Origin: Oscillospiraceae bacterium
GTDB lineage: Bacteria; Bacillota; Clostridia; Oscillospirales; Oscillospiraceae
Direction of reading: 5' to 3'
NCBI GenBank assembly: GCA_017938625.1
Contig: JAGBBD010000031.1
Span: forward strand, 1 to 64,000
Length of the DNA: 64,000 nt
The position numbers and the translations under genes were made by a program. Shown here piece after piece: positions 9,393-17,239 of the stretch; position 1 is the first letter of the stretch; each line of letters starts with the position of its first letter. The notes under the pieces were generated by a model. It did not search any database. It saw nothing but the letters and a program-made list of their open reading frames with translations, and was not told where the DNA came from.

Positions 9393-9920
9393 ATGGCTGA
9401 GGTACAAGATATTCAAAAACAAGCACAGCATTTTTGGAACAAACTAACGCAGTTCAAATTTGATCTTAATTATTTTCAATGTCATTTCAGTGCCTGTGTT
9501 GTGGCAAGTAGATGGTTACATATTATTGCTTCAGTAGCGACAATGTTGGCTACCGGTGCTTGGATGAATTGGTATGAAATAGAATGGGTCAGAATGACAT
9601 GTATGATAGCAATTCTATTGCTGCAAGGATTTAATATGGTGGTTGATTTTTTGCCATATGATAATCGCAAACAGGAATTAAGAGAGATGTCAAATCTCTT
9701 AGACCCCATCTACAGCGATATGGAGCAGGACTGGTATGCTATTGCCAACGGAGAAGTATTAAAGAACGAGATAGAGAAAAAGATTAGAGTATATGAGCAG
9801 AGAAGACAAGCTGTTCAGCAACATTTTTTGAAAAACGACACATTGCCTGAGAGGAAAAGAATCCTCCAAAAGGCAGAAGAAGAAACAGCTGCGTATTTCG
9901 CTAAATTTTGGAGGGAGTAA
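9393..9920 (+). CDS. two-TM SLATT-like membrane protein
   Basis: A 175-residue protein with a start at 9393 behind GAGGTGAG. An N-terminal helix (1-38) is followed by two close TM segments (about 40-60 and 65-86) and then a long, charged, probably coiled-coil C-terminal helix (about 90-175). This 2TM-plus-helix plan is that of SLATT domains, predicted pore-forming effectors linked to nucleotide-sensing conflict systems. Assignment rests on architecture and residue pattern only. It lies 16 bases after mod and 3 bases before the peptide gene at 9924, so all are probably co-transcribed. A membrane-damaging abortive-infection effector is one reading (inference). Confidence 0.6.
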   Translation: MAEVQDIQKQAQHFWNKLTQFKFDLNYFQCHFSACVVASRWLHIIASVATMLATGAWMNWYEIEWVRMTCMIAILLLQGFNMVVDFLPYDNRKQELREMSNLLDPIYSDMEQDWYAIANGEVLKNEIEKKIRVYEQRRQAVQQHFLKNDTLPERKRILQKAEEETAAYFAKFWRE

Positions 9921-9923
9921 GCA

Positions 9924-10052
9924 ATGTCTGATAATGTTAATAAGCCAACATATGAATCGCCGGGAAATACATTTACAAGAGGAGAACAGACTCCGACATA
10001 TAGAAATCCTCCTCCTATGCCCCCGGTAAAAAATCCGCAGGTTAATAAATGA
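9924..10052 (+). CDS. 42-residue Pro-rich peptide, unknown
   Basis: A short gene with ATG at 9924 behind GGAGGGA; the site overlaps the end of the 2TM gene, leaving a 3-base gap between genes. It encodes 42 residues with no hydrophobic segment: a polar start (MSDNVNKPTYES), a middle with Thr/Arg/Gln, and a Pro-rich run (PPPMPPVKNP) near the C-terminus. It is predicted to be disordered. Pro-rich peptides of this sort often bind SH3-like or other docking surfaces, so it may be a partner or inhibitor of a neighbouring protein (inference). The strong ribosome-binding site and tight spacing argue that it is real. Confidence 0.6.
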   Translation: MSDNVNKPTYESPGNTFTRGEQTPTYRNPPPMPPVKNPQVNK

Positions 10053-10074
10053 TACATAGTTATAGGTGACGAAT

Positions 10075-10527
10075 ATGTTGTGGAGAAAGAAGCAAAAGAC
10101 AGTGGGTTGGCGAAATAAGGATGGGAAAATAGAATGTACTGGATTATGTAAGAATGAATGCGGTACAGAATGCCCAATCTGGTGGAACACCACAGGATTG
10201 AAGCAATTGCAGTGGAAGCAGTTTGATGAAGCAATTAAATGTTTTAAGGCTGCATTGGACATAGCGCCTGATTTCTCAGATGCACACAATAACCTTGGAA
10301 CAGCATATGGGCATAAGGGCTGTGACAAAGAAGCGCATGTGTGTTTCTTAACTGCAAATTCACTCAAACCTAATTCGCCGCCAACACTGAGAGGTCTTGT
10401 TATTTCTGAAATGAATTTGGGAATGTATCAAGAAGCACTGCATCATTGTGAAGAGTTGGAGGCACGTTCCGCTGGGAATGTGCAATCCTTAAAGGAGCAA
10501 ATTCTTGAGTGCATGAAGGCGGATTGA
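10075..10527 (+). CDS. TPR protein with an N-terminal Cys ladder
   Basis: A 150-residue protein. The ATG at 10075 has AGGTGA at good spacing; a GTG at 10066 is possible but lacks a site. The N-terminus has four evenly spaced cysteines, C21-x3-C25-x3-C29-x3-C33, suggesting metal binding. Tetratricopeptide repeats follow from about residue 45 (LKQLQWKQFDEAIKCFKAAL, then SDAHNNLGTAYGHKG and a third degenerate unit). TPRs mediate protein contacts. It is the last gene of the island operon and may be an adaptor or sensor for the R-M or membrane proteins (inference). Confidence 0.7.
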   Translation: MLWRKKQKTVGWRNKDGKIECTGLCKNECGTECPIWWNTTGLKQLQWKQFDEAIKCFKAALDIAPDFSDAHNNLGTAYGHKGCDKEAHVCFLTANSLKPNSPPTLRGLVISEMNLGMYQEALHHCEELEARSAGNVQSLKEQILECMKAD

Positions 10528-10896
10528 GCAAGATAGATCTCCGTTTTCTACTACCGGGGAGGAAACGCTCTGCGAGCGAGAGTGAGGCGGAATTTTTTCT
10601 TTTTATGATCTGAGTGCAGATTTTGGGGATTTGGGGAATTTGTGGCTGTGAGCCATGGTTTTTGGTTCTTTATCTTGGGCTTTTAGGGCAGACTGTTTTC
10701 CCCACGGATTTCCCGTTGGTGGGGATTTCCCCGGAAATTTGGCCGAGAATTTGGATGGCGGCTGCTGTGAGAAAGCCAAGTGAGGAAGCAAGCAGAGGTG
10801 TTTTGAGCGCATTCGTCGCCAATTCGTCGGCGCTTCTGAGTAGCCATTCCCGGCTTTTGTTGAGTTTCTTTGGCTCTTTAATTCGCGAAAGCGGTT
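10528..10896. other. non-coding AT/GC-mixed spacer at the right end of the island
   Basis: No supported gene is seen in this stretch. It contains CCCCACGGATTTCCCGTTGGTGGGGATTTCCCC, a set of short repeats, and a GCGAGCGAGAGTGAGGCGG tract. There is no clear terminator for the island operon except a T-rich run near 10592-10606. Confidence 0.4.
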
Positions 10897-11118
10897 CTCA
10901 TAACCCGGAGGGGACGTTTGCGAGCGCTGCCTGTGGCAGATAAAGCGAGCAAAAAGGAGTGGCAGACACTTGCGTTTGTGCAAACAAGGTGCAGCGCAAA
11001 CGCATAGTGTCAACAGGATGTCGGTTCGTTGGTGAGGCACTGCGAGAGTGAGCGAACGCGAAACACAAGCAGAAATGCCGAACACATACCCTTGCAGTAA
11101 ATCCGGCTCCCGCAACCA
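10897..11118. other. scattered tRNA-fMet fragments and attR-like region
   Basis: CTCATAACCCGGAGG at 10897-10911 equals 15 bases of the tRNA-fMet anticodon arm and variable loop. GTCGGTTC at 11020-11027 equals the T-stem/loop start, and 11099-11118 equals the last 20 bases. They are in tRNA order but separated by about 110 and 70 bases. The first spacer contains a strong inverted repeat (10965-10978 with 10997-11011, GACACTTGCGTTTG against CAAACGCATAGTGTC). This may be a tRNA half broken by insertions, or an attachment region with arm-type repeats. Confidence 0.5.
11099..11118. repeat. attR-like direct repeat (tRNA-fMet 3' end)
   Basis: Twenty bases identical to 3360-3379. It is followed directly by a terminator hairpin (from about 11126) which would have been the original terminator of tRNA-fMet before integration. 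Confidence 0.7.
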
Positions 11119-11168
11119 GAAAGAATACCTGATTTGATACAAAATCAAATCAGGTATTTTCTTTTTAT
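11116..11168 (+). repeat. 53-bp terminator-hairpin repeat, left copy
   Basis: CCAGAAAGAATACC, then a stem of ACCTGATTTGAT with ATCAAATCAGGT and a T-rich tail. The same sequence recurs at 19855-19907 with a single substitution in the tail (A here, G there) and a one-base T-run difference. Together the copies bracket the whole pilus locus. As a structure it is a good rho-independent terminator. Confidence 0.75.
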
Positions 11169-11245
11169 ATGCCGAGGGGATTATCAACAAAAGAATATTC
11201 AATTACTGCTTGCTTAAATCGCATGTCTTGTATTATCTTACTCAT
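11165..11245 (-). pseudogene. remnant of a transposase N-terminus (IS fragment)
   Basis: On the minus strand an ATG at 11245 reads 26 codons. The first 19 residues (MSKIIQDMRFKQAVIEYSF) resemble the N-terminal helix-turn-helix of IS481/IS3-like transposases; the frame then diverges and stops at 11165. No other transposase sequence follows. I read it as a truncated insertion sequence at the junction between the tRNA island and the pilus locus. The match is from memory of the motif only. Confidence 0.4.
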
Positions 11246-11329
11246 AGTGAATAGGATGGCACCTGCCTTTCGGTTTTGTCTGGACAACTCAACCTTAACA
11301 CAGGCCAGACCTATTCACTGTTCTTTTTT
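11246..11329 (+). repeat. nested inverted repeats with T-run, probable IS end or RNA structure
   Basis: AGTGAATAGG (11246-11255) pairs with CCTATTCACT (11310-11319), and inside it GTCTGG (11278-11283) pairs with CCAGAC (11305-11310), next to the outer arm. TTCTTTTTTTC follows. It directly abuts the transposase-like remnant, so a leftover IS terminus is likely. Alone it could also act as a terminator. Confidence 0.45.
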
Positions 11330-11391
11330 TCTATTTGTCACACATCATTGTAACACCTACAACCCAAAACTTAAAATCTGAAGAAAATGGC

Positions 11392-11424
11392 TTGAAATAA
11401 TGTGTGGATATGATATGATATAAT
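11392..11424 (+). promoter_or_regulatory. probable promoter of the pilus operon
   Basis: TTGAAA at 11392-11397 and TATGAT at 11414-11419 are separated by 16 bases; an overlapping TATAAT lies at 11419-11424. The box is 36-41 bases ahead of the first pilus gene. All pilus genes follow on the same strand with small gaps or overlaps. Confidence 0.5.
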
Positions 11425-11459
11425 TTGGATTATTATACGGCTTTTAAGAGGAACAGAAC

Positions 11460-11987
11460 ATGAAGAAACTGTTTTCCGGAAAGGGAAAATACGAAAAACA
11501 GAAGCTGCCTTATCTGCGCATCGTGCTGAGTCTGCTGGCGGGCGTGGCACTGGCCGTGGTGGTACTGCTCAATGTATTTACGCATATCTTTTCCGTGGTG
11601 CAGTACTACGGCGACGGAATGCAGCCGCGGCTGCAGGATCGGCAGATCCTGATCGTTCTGCAGACTCAGAATGTGGAGCAGGGCGATGTGGTGGCATTCT
11701 ACTACAACAATAAGGTGTTGGTGCGCCGGATCATTTGCGGCGGCGGCACAAGCATCGAGATCGATGATAAGGGTGCGGTGAGCATCGACGGTACGCCTCT
11801 GGAGGAGCCGTATGTTGCCCAGCCTGCTCTGGGACAGAGCAACATCGATTATCCTTACACCGTCCCTCATGAGGAATTCTTTGTTATGGGCGACAATCGG
11901 CAGATCTCTATGGACAGCCGTCTGGAAGAGATCGGCACCATCCCTGTTGATCGGATCATCGGCAAGGTGATCTTTGATTTTGGATAA
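11460..11987 (+). CDS. signal peptidase I homologue lacking the catalytic Ser/Lys (SipA-like pilus factor)
   Basis: A 175-residue protein: one N-terminal TM segment (about residues 19-42), then the S26 peptidase fold. Box B reads GDGMQPRL, so the catalytic Ser of the usual GDSMxP is Gly53. The usual Lys in the xLVKRxIG box is Arg89 (VLVRRIICGGG). The later FFVMGDNRQISMDSR box is intact. Pilus loci of Gram-positive bacteria often carry such SipA/LepA-like proteins, some likewise missing catalytic residues and acting as assembly chaperones. It precedes the tip adhesin by 18 bases. Start is the ATG at 11460 with AAGAGGAAC upstream. Confidence 0.8.
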   Translation: MKKLFSGKGKYEKQKLPYLRIVLSLLAGVALAVVVLLNVFTHIFSVVQYYGDGMQPRLQDRQILIVLQTQNVEQGDVVAFYYNNKVLVRRIICGGGTSIEIDDKGAVSIDGTPLEEPYVAQPALGQSNIDYPYTVPHEEFFVMGDNRQISMDSRLEEIGTIPVDRIIGKVIFDFG

Positions 11988-12005
11988 CAAATCTGGTGAG
12001 TAACT

Positions 12006-15000
12006 GTGAAGCGTTCCGGCACTTACAATCGAATATGGCTGCCGGTCATGCTTTTGCTGACGGCGCTGCTTGCGTGGACAGCCTTCCGCGGAATGCGGGT
12101 GCAGGCACTGGCTCTGGAGCAGCAGGCACGTTGTGGTATTGAGGTTCATGCCCACGGCGAGGACTGCTACAGCGGCGATACTCTGATCTGCACCACCCCG
12201 GTCCATGCCCACAGCAAGAACTGCTATCTGGTGCTTCTAAAGGACAATGACATCAACACCCTTCTGGCGCAGGTGGATAAGCAGCAAGAGCACAGTCTGG
12301 AGGGCCTGATCGGACAGACAGTGGATAGTGCCCTGCGGTACAATACTGACCTGACATCGCCCATGGTGACAACGCAGGCAGAGCCTGTGGATGTGGCTGC
12401 CATCAATGAGACCATTGTGGAGCAGCAGATCGATCCCATGATCGTGCTCAATGAGAACCTGTACAGCTCTGCGTCAGCCTCGGACGGAGCGCTGCCGCAG
12501 GAGCAGACGCAGAGCGTCCATGTGGATACGCCGTCCCTGCAGCCGGAGCAGCCCGAAGCGCCGGCGGCGCAGCTGCCCGCGGTGATGGAGGCGGTGTCTG
12601 GCGGAAATACGGTTTCGCCCATGGCACTGGATGATCCTGTCAGCACAGGCAGCAGTATGGGCAACTACTATATTTATCTGGACGGCTCGTGGCGCAGCCT
12701 TGGAAACATGAGCTTTTCCACGGCGCGCAGCGGCACCCGGTATTACGCCAGAGAGACCACAACGGATATTGTGACTTTGTATAACCACTCTCTGGATCTT
12801 TCTTTGACGGCATCGGATCTGAACTTGATCTATGCCACCAGCGCCAATGCAGCATCTTACAGCTGGACGGATGCCACGTTCAGCGGAAACTATACATATT
12901 TTGGTAATAACTACTCCAGACAAAGCGACGCCAGAAAGGCAAAGTATATCCGCCTTGTGGACGAAAGCGGCGATCCGCTGGCCTTCTATACGGTGACGCT
13001 GGAATACCCGGACGGCACGGAGGAGGTGCGCTACGTCCGCTCCGGCGACACGGTGGAGCTGCCGGAGGAATACGTGTGGCAGTCCGATGGAGATGAATAC
13101 GCCGGCGGCACACAGGTGGAGATCTATGCAAAGACCACCTTTACGGCAAGTGAGGCAGACGGCAAGTTCCGCATCAGCTATGACGTGAATTTCCCCACGG
13201 TCTCCGGCGTCACCGTGGATACAAAGCCGACCCTTGTGGGTACAGCGGAAACGGTTGTGACCGATACCATGGAGCAGGGGACAGACGCGCGGCTGCGCAA
13301 TGTTTCCCAGACCGATGTGGATGGATCTGTCAACGGCAACACGGTGGGCCTTTCCCGTGTGATCCACTTCTCCGGCTGGCAGGTCGAGGGCACGGACGTG
13401 ATTTTAAGCCCCAACTCCACGGTCACATGGCAGGAACTGCAGGCATATACAGGCGGTGGCAGCCGTCTGGAACTGACAGGTGTATGGGAATACCGCGCCA
13501 TGCAAACTGCCAGTTTCTACATCCGATATGACTCTGTGGCCGTTGACACGGAGGGCAACATGACCTCTCAGGACTCCAACCTCTATACCCCGGAGCTGTT
13601 CGTGGCTTTCGTGGGCGGCGAGGACGCGGCGTCCTTGTCCACCAGTCAGCTGAATAATCTGTATTACATTGCCGACACTTCGTCGGACAACTCCTACGGC
13701 GCCGACCAGGAGATCCGTGCTTTGTATGGGCAGCACACAGGTATCTGGCTGCAGAGCTTCCCCAGAGATGAGGATGTTTTTGAGCAGCTGAAATCCTATG
13801 CCACCTACCTGCAGGTGGACGGTGAGCCGGTGGACGTGAATGAACTGAACGACAGCGCCTATGCCATCCGCTGGTATGTGTTCAAGTGTCAGGATGACGC
13901 ATGGCATATTGACGGACGACTGGTGAAAAAAGAAGGCTTTTTGGATGTGACCAAGCACTTCGCCGGAAATCTGGAAGCCATTGCCGCAGCCCGGAACGGC
14001 TTCTCCATCAGAGCCTGGGATGAAGACGGCGAGTACGACTATCACCTGTGCATAGAGGAGCCGGAAGAACCAACGGACGGTACCGTCCTCATTCCATCTT
14101 ATACTGATGGAATGACCTACACATGGGAACTTGACGGCATTGAATACGGCGAGCTTTGGACGCTTGCAGAAGATCCGGGATTGCAGCAGGATAACATGAT
14201 CGTCCACAGCGGCTACCGGGTGGTGGATGCCTACAACCAGCAGAACAAGAATGGTTCCGGTACCGAGGTGGAGGTCAACGGTATGACCTACGCCACGGAC
14301 ATGGGTGAGATTCAGGCGCTCCGTGTGGAATTTACCAATATTTACCATGCGACAGACTCCATCATCATCAAAAAAGAGGATGCTGCTACAGGCAGCCCCA
14401 TTGGCGGTGCGGTGTTCGGTCTGGAGCAGAACGGCGAAGAACTGCGATTTGTCTATGACGAAGCGCAGGATCGCTACATATACGACCCCGAATACGGCGA
14501 TATCACAGAGCTTTCCGGCTCGGAGAGCGGCTACTATGAGATCGTCATTGAGGGCTTCAGCTATGACAACGGCGAGATCGTGGTGCAGGAGCTGCAGCCG
14601 CCGGAGGGCTACACCCCGGTGGAGAGCCTGACCATTGGTTACGATGAAGACGGTGAGATCAGCCTGCTGACGCCCACGGATATGGCCGCCTACGAAGATG
14701 GCCTTCTGGTGGTGAAAAATTCCACCGAGGCGCTGTCGGTATCGGTGCAGAAGCAGTGGCTTTGCCCCGAAGAGGAGCAGCAGCCTGTTACGGTGCAGCT
14801 TCTGGCGAACGGACTGCCTGTGACGGTGCTGATCCCCGGTGTGGAGCCGGATGCGGTCCTGGATGAGAGCAATGCCTACTTTGCCCTCTGGGAGGATCTG
14901 CCCCTGTATGCCAACGGCCGGCAGATCGAATGGTCTGTCCGTGAGACCCAGATCGGCAATGAAGACTGTCTGTCTGACTTCACCTTTGCCAACTGGCTGG

Positions 15001-15551
15001 TGGACTACGGTGTGCCGGACTACACCTATGATGAAGACGGCGCCCTGGCTGCCATCCGCTTCACCGTGACCAATGATACAAGACGTACCATGCTGCGTCT
15101 GATCAAGACCAACATGGGCGGCGGCATCCGTCTCGGCGGTGCGGAGTTTATGCTGGAGCGTCTGCTGGAGGACGGCACGGAGGATTCTGAGTTCATTGTC
15201 CGAACTGCCTCCACTGCCGACGATGGCACCATTACCTTTGACAATGTGAAGTACGGCGACTACCGCCTGACGGAAACGGCGCAGCCTTCCGGCTATGTGG
15301 AGATGGAGCTTCCCGTCTACCTGACCATCCATACCGACGGTACGGTCACGGTGCAGGAGCATCCCTATGCCATGCCCGGCAGCACCGCATTTACCGTTCA
15401 TGTTAAAAATCAACCGGAGAGCCCCATGCCTGTTACAGGCGGCGGAGGCACCGGAGGATATACAGCCATTGGCCTTTTGCTGATGCTCATGGCCCTTGGC
15501 TGGGCGCTTCCCAAGTACCGCAGGAAAGGAGGCGCACCGCCCGCCGGTTGA
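12006..15551 (+). CDS. large LPXTG-type pilus tip adhesin with Cna-B/SpaA-like domains
   Basis: A 1181-residue surface protein with a GTG start. The N-terminal signal segment spans about 9-36. A Cys/His motif follows, with HAHGEDCY and HAHSKNCY each pairing H-x-H with CY, and then a Pro/Gln-rich stretch. The body has no clear known fold until about residue 780, where SpaA/Cna-B-like units begin (SIIIKKEDAATGSPIGGAVF; SVSVQKQWL near 913; LRLIKTNMGGGIRLGGAEF near 1030). It ends with the sorting signal MPVTG at 1141-1145, a hydrophobic helix and a basic tail; Met replaces Leu in LPXTG. It is probably attached at the pilus tip by the class C sortase downstream. Confidence 0.82.
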   Translation: MKRSGTYNRIWLPVMLLLTALLAWTAFRGMRVQALALEQQARCGIEVHAHGEDCYSGDTLICTTPVHAHSKNCYLVLLKDNDINTLLAQVDKQQEHSLEGLIGQTVDSALRYNTDLTSPMVTTQAEPVDVAAINETIVEQQIDPMIVLNENLYSSASASDGALPQEQTQSVHVDTPSLQPEQPEAPAAQLPAVMEAVSGGNTVSPMALDDPVSTGSSMGNYYIYLDGSWRSLGNMSFSTARSGTRYYARETTTDIVTLYNHSLDLSLTASDLNLIYATSANAASYSWTDATFSGNYTYFGNNYSRQSDARKAKYIRLVDESGDPLAFYTVTLEYPDGTEEVRYVRSGDTVELPEEYVWQSDGDEYAGGTQVEIYAKTTFTASEADGKFRISYDVNFPTVSGVTVDTKPTLVGTAETVVTDTMEQGTDARLRNVSQTDVDGSVNGNTVGLSRVIHFSGWQVEGTDVILSPNSTVTWQELQAYTGGGSRLELTGVWEYRAMQTASFYIRYDSVAVDTEGNMTSQDSNLYTPELFVAFVGGEDAASLSTSQLNNLYYIADTSSDNSYGADQEIRALYGQHTGIWLQSFPRDEDVFEQLKSYATYLQVDGEPVDVNELNDSAYAIRWYVFKCQDDAWHIDGRLVKKEGFLDVTKHFAGNLEAIAAARNGFSIRAWDEDGEYDYHLCIEEPEEPTDGTVLIPSYTDGMTYTWELDGIEYGELWTLAEDPGLQQDNMIVHSGYRVVDAYNQQNKNGSGTEVEVNGMTYATDMGEIQALRVEFTNIYHATDSIIIKKEDAATGSPIGGAVFGLEQNGEELRFVYDEAQDRYIYDPEYGDITELSGSESGYYEIVIEGFSYDNGEIVVQELQPPEGYTPVESLTIGYDEDGEISLLTPTDMAAYEDGLLVVKNSTEALSVSVQKQWLCPEEEQQPVTVQLLANGLPVTVLIPGVEPDAVLDESNAYFALWEDLPLYANGRQIEWSVRETQIGNEDCLSDFTFANWLVDYGVPDYTYDEDGALAAIRFTVTNDTRRTMLRLIKTNMGGGIRLGGAEFMLERLLEDGTEDSEFIVRTASTADDGTITFDNVKYGDYRLTETAQPSGYVEMELPVYLTIHTDGTVTVQEHPYAMPGSTAFTVHVKNQPESPMPVTGGGGTGGYTAIGLLLMLMALGWALPKYRRKGGAPPAG

Positions 15552-15603
15552 TATGACATACAAGAAAAATAAAAAAAGAAAATAAAAAAGGAGAAAACAA
15601 ACT

Positions 15604-17184
15604 ATGAAAACAGCGAAAAAAGTCCTGTCCCTGCTGCTGGCAGTTATGCTGCTGGCCATGATGGCACTGCCTGTGTGCGCAGACAGCCTGACCATCACCA
15701 TTACCAACGAAGCCCCCAATCATGTGTATGAAGCCTATCAGGTCTTCACCGGCTCCCTGTCCGAAAGCGGCGTTCTGTCCGATGTGGAATGGGGCCCCGG
15801 CGTGGACGGCGCTGCCCTGCTGGCTGCTCTGAAGGCCAGCGACCTGTTCCTGAAGGACGGCGTCAACCAGTTCGCCGCCTGCACCGATGCCGCTTCCGTG
15901 GCAAAGGTCCTGGGCTCCTGGAGCTACAACGAAGCTCCCATCAAGAACTTTGCTGACGTTGTCAGCGAGAACCTGACCGATGTGTGCTTCACCTCCGGTG
16001 CACAGGAGAATGACGCCTATGTGATCACCGTGGATACGGCTGGTTACTACTTCATCAAGGACGCACAGGCAGTGACCGGCTATGACGGCGCTACCGACTA
16101 TCTGCTGCAGGTGGTCAAGTCCACCGAGGTCGCTCCCAAGGTCTCCGGCCCCACCTTCGCCAAGACTGTCAACTCCGCTCTGGACGGCACCTATTCCGAA
16201 GCCATCGACGCCCAGATCGGCGACACGGTCTACTTCAAGCTGGAGAGCAAGCTGCCCAGCCTGTACAACGACTACAAGCAGTACCATATGCACATCACCG
16301 ACGAGCTGCCCGATGGCCTGCATGCCGAGAAGGTGGAGAGCGTCTACATCCTGCACGCCTCCAATGCTACCACCGTCCTGAACGATACCCAGTATGAAGC
16401 TGACGTCACCGACCACGAAGTTTCCGTGGATCTGGGCGACCTGAAGAGCAAGCTGAACCTGAACCTGAATGATACCATCGTGGTCAAGTTCTCCGCCACC
16501 GTCACCACCGACGCCGTTATGGGTCAGGGTGCAGAGGGTCTTGGCAACATGAACAACGCGACCCTGAGTGCCTCCAACAACATGAACCAGCCGGCCGATA
16601 CGCCTGCCGATGAGATCGAGCACGGCACTCTGTCCGACTCCGCCAGCGTGTATGTCTACCAGCTGGAAGTCACTAAGGTGGACAGCCTGACCAAGGCTCC
16701 TCTGAAGGGCGCTGAGTTCTATCTGTTCCGCAATGTGACCAATGCCGATTCCACCATCACCAAGCTCTATGCCCACACCGACGCTGACGGCGTGATCACC
16801 GCATGGGATGAAGCCGTTCCCGCCAACAAGCTGGTCTCCGGTGACGACGGCACCTTCATCATCAAGGGTCTGGACGGCATCGCCTATCATCTGGAAGAAG
16901 TCAAGGCCCCCGATGGCTATAACAAGATGGATGACGCCGTTCTGGTGACCATGGCTGCAACCATCTCCGGCCAGGAGCTGACTGCTCTGAGCTGCACCGC
17001 TGACGGCACCAGAAGTGTCGGCACCGTGGCAGACGGTCTGGTGGCTGTTTCCATCAACAACACCTCCGGCGCGACCCTGCCTGCAACCGGCGGCATGGGT
17101 ACCACCATCTTCTATGTGGCAGGCGCTGCCCTCCTGCTGGCTGCTGCTGTGCTGCTGATCGTGAAGAAGCGCAAGGAAGTTTAA
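15604..17184 (+). CDS. major pilin (isopeptide-forming fimbrial backbone subunit)
   Basis: A 526-residue protein with ATG at 15604 behind AAAAGGAG. The signal peptide is residues 1-26 (ending VCA). The mature part holds a fimbrial N-terminal domain, a middle domain beginning near KTVNSALDG, and a C-terminal Cna-B/SpaA-like domain with an E-box (YHLEEVKAPDGYNK). The sorting signal is LPATG at 492-496, followed by a hydrophobic helix and KKRKEV. Codon use is strongly biased, as expected of an abundant product. It would be polymerised by the class C sortase encoded next. Confidence 0.87.
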   Translation: MKTAKKVLSLLLAVMLLAMMALPVCADSLTITITNEAPNHVYEAYQVFTGSLSESGVLSDVEWGPGVDGAALLAALKASDLFLKDGVNQFAACTDAASVAKVLGSWSYNEAPIKNFADVVSENLTDVCFTSGAQENDAYVITVDTAGYYFIKDAQAVTGYDGATDYLLQVVKSTEVAPKVSGPTFAKTVNSALDGTYSEAIDAQIGDTVYFKLESKLPSLYNDYKQYHMHITDELPDGLHAEKVESVYILHASNATTVLNDTQYEADVTDHEVSVDLGDLKSKLNLNLNDTIVVKFSATVTTDAVMGQGAEGLGNMNNATLSASNNMNQPADTPADEIEHGTLSDSASVYVYQLEVTKVDSLTKAPLKGAEFYLFRNVTNADSTITKLYAHTDADGVITAWDEAVPANKLVSGDDGTFIIKGLDGIAYHLEEVKAPDGYNKMDDAVLVTMAATISGQELTALSCTADGTRSVGTVADGLVAVSINNTSGATLPATGGMGTTIFYVAGAALLLAAAVLLIVKKRKEV

Positions 17185-17192
17185 GTTCCATA

Positions 17193-17220
17193 TGTCGCGC
17201 CCCCCTGAGGGGGCGCGACA
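17193..17220 (+). promoter_or_regulatory. GC-rich hairpin between major pilin and sortase
   Basis: TGTCGCGCCCC (17193-17203) pairs with GGGGCGCGACA (17210-17220), starting eight bases after the pilin stop. No T-run follows, so it is more likely an mRNA-stabilising or processing hairpin than a full terminator. It could let pilin mRNA outnumber sortase mRNA (inference). Confidence 0.6.
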
Positions 17221-17239
17221 GCACCAAGGAGAACGCTGC

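Noticed and set aside
10614..10943. Open frames on both strands in the island's right-end spacer
   Set aside because: No ribosome-binding site, no plausible protein composition, and they overlap repeat-like and tRNA-derived sequence.
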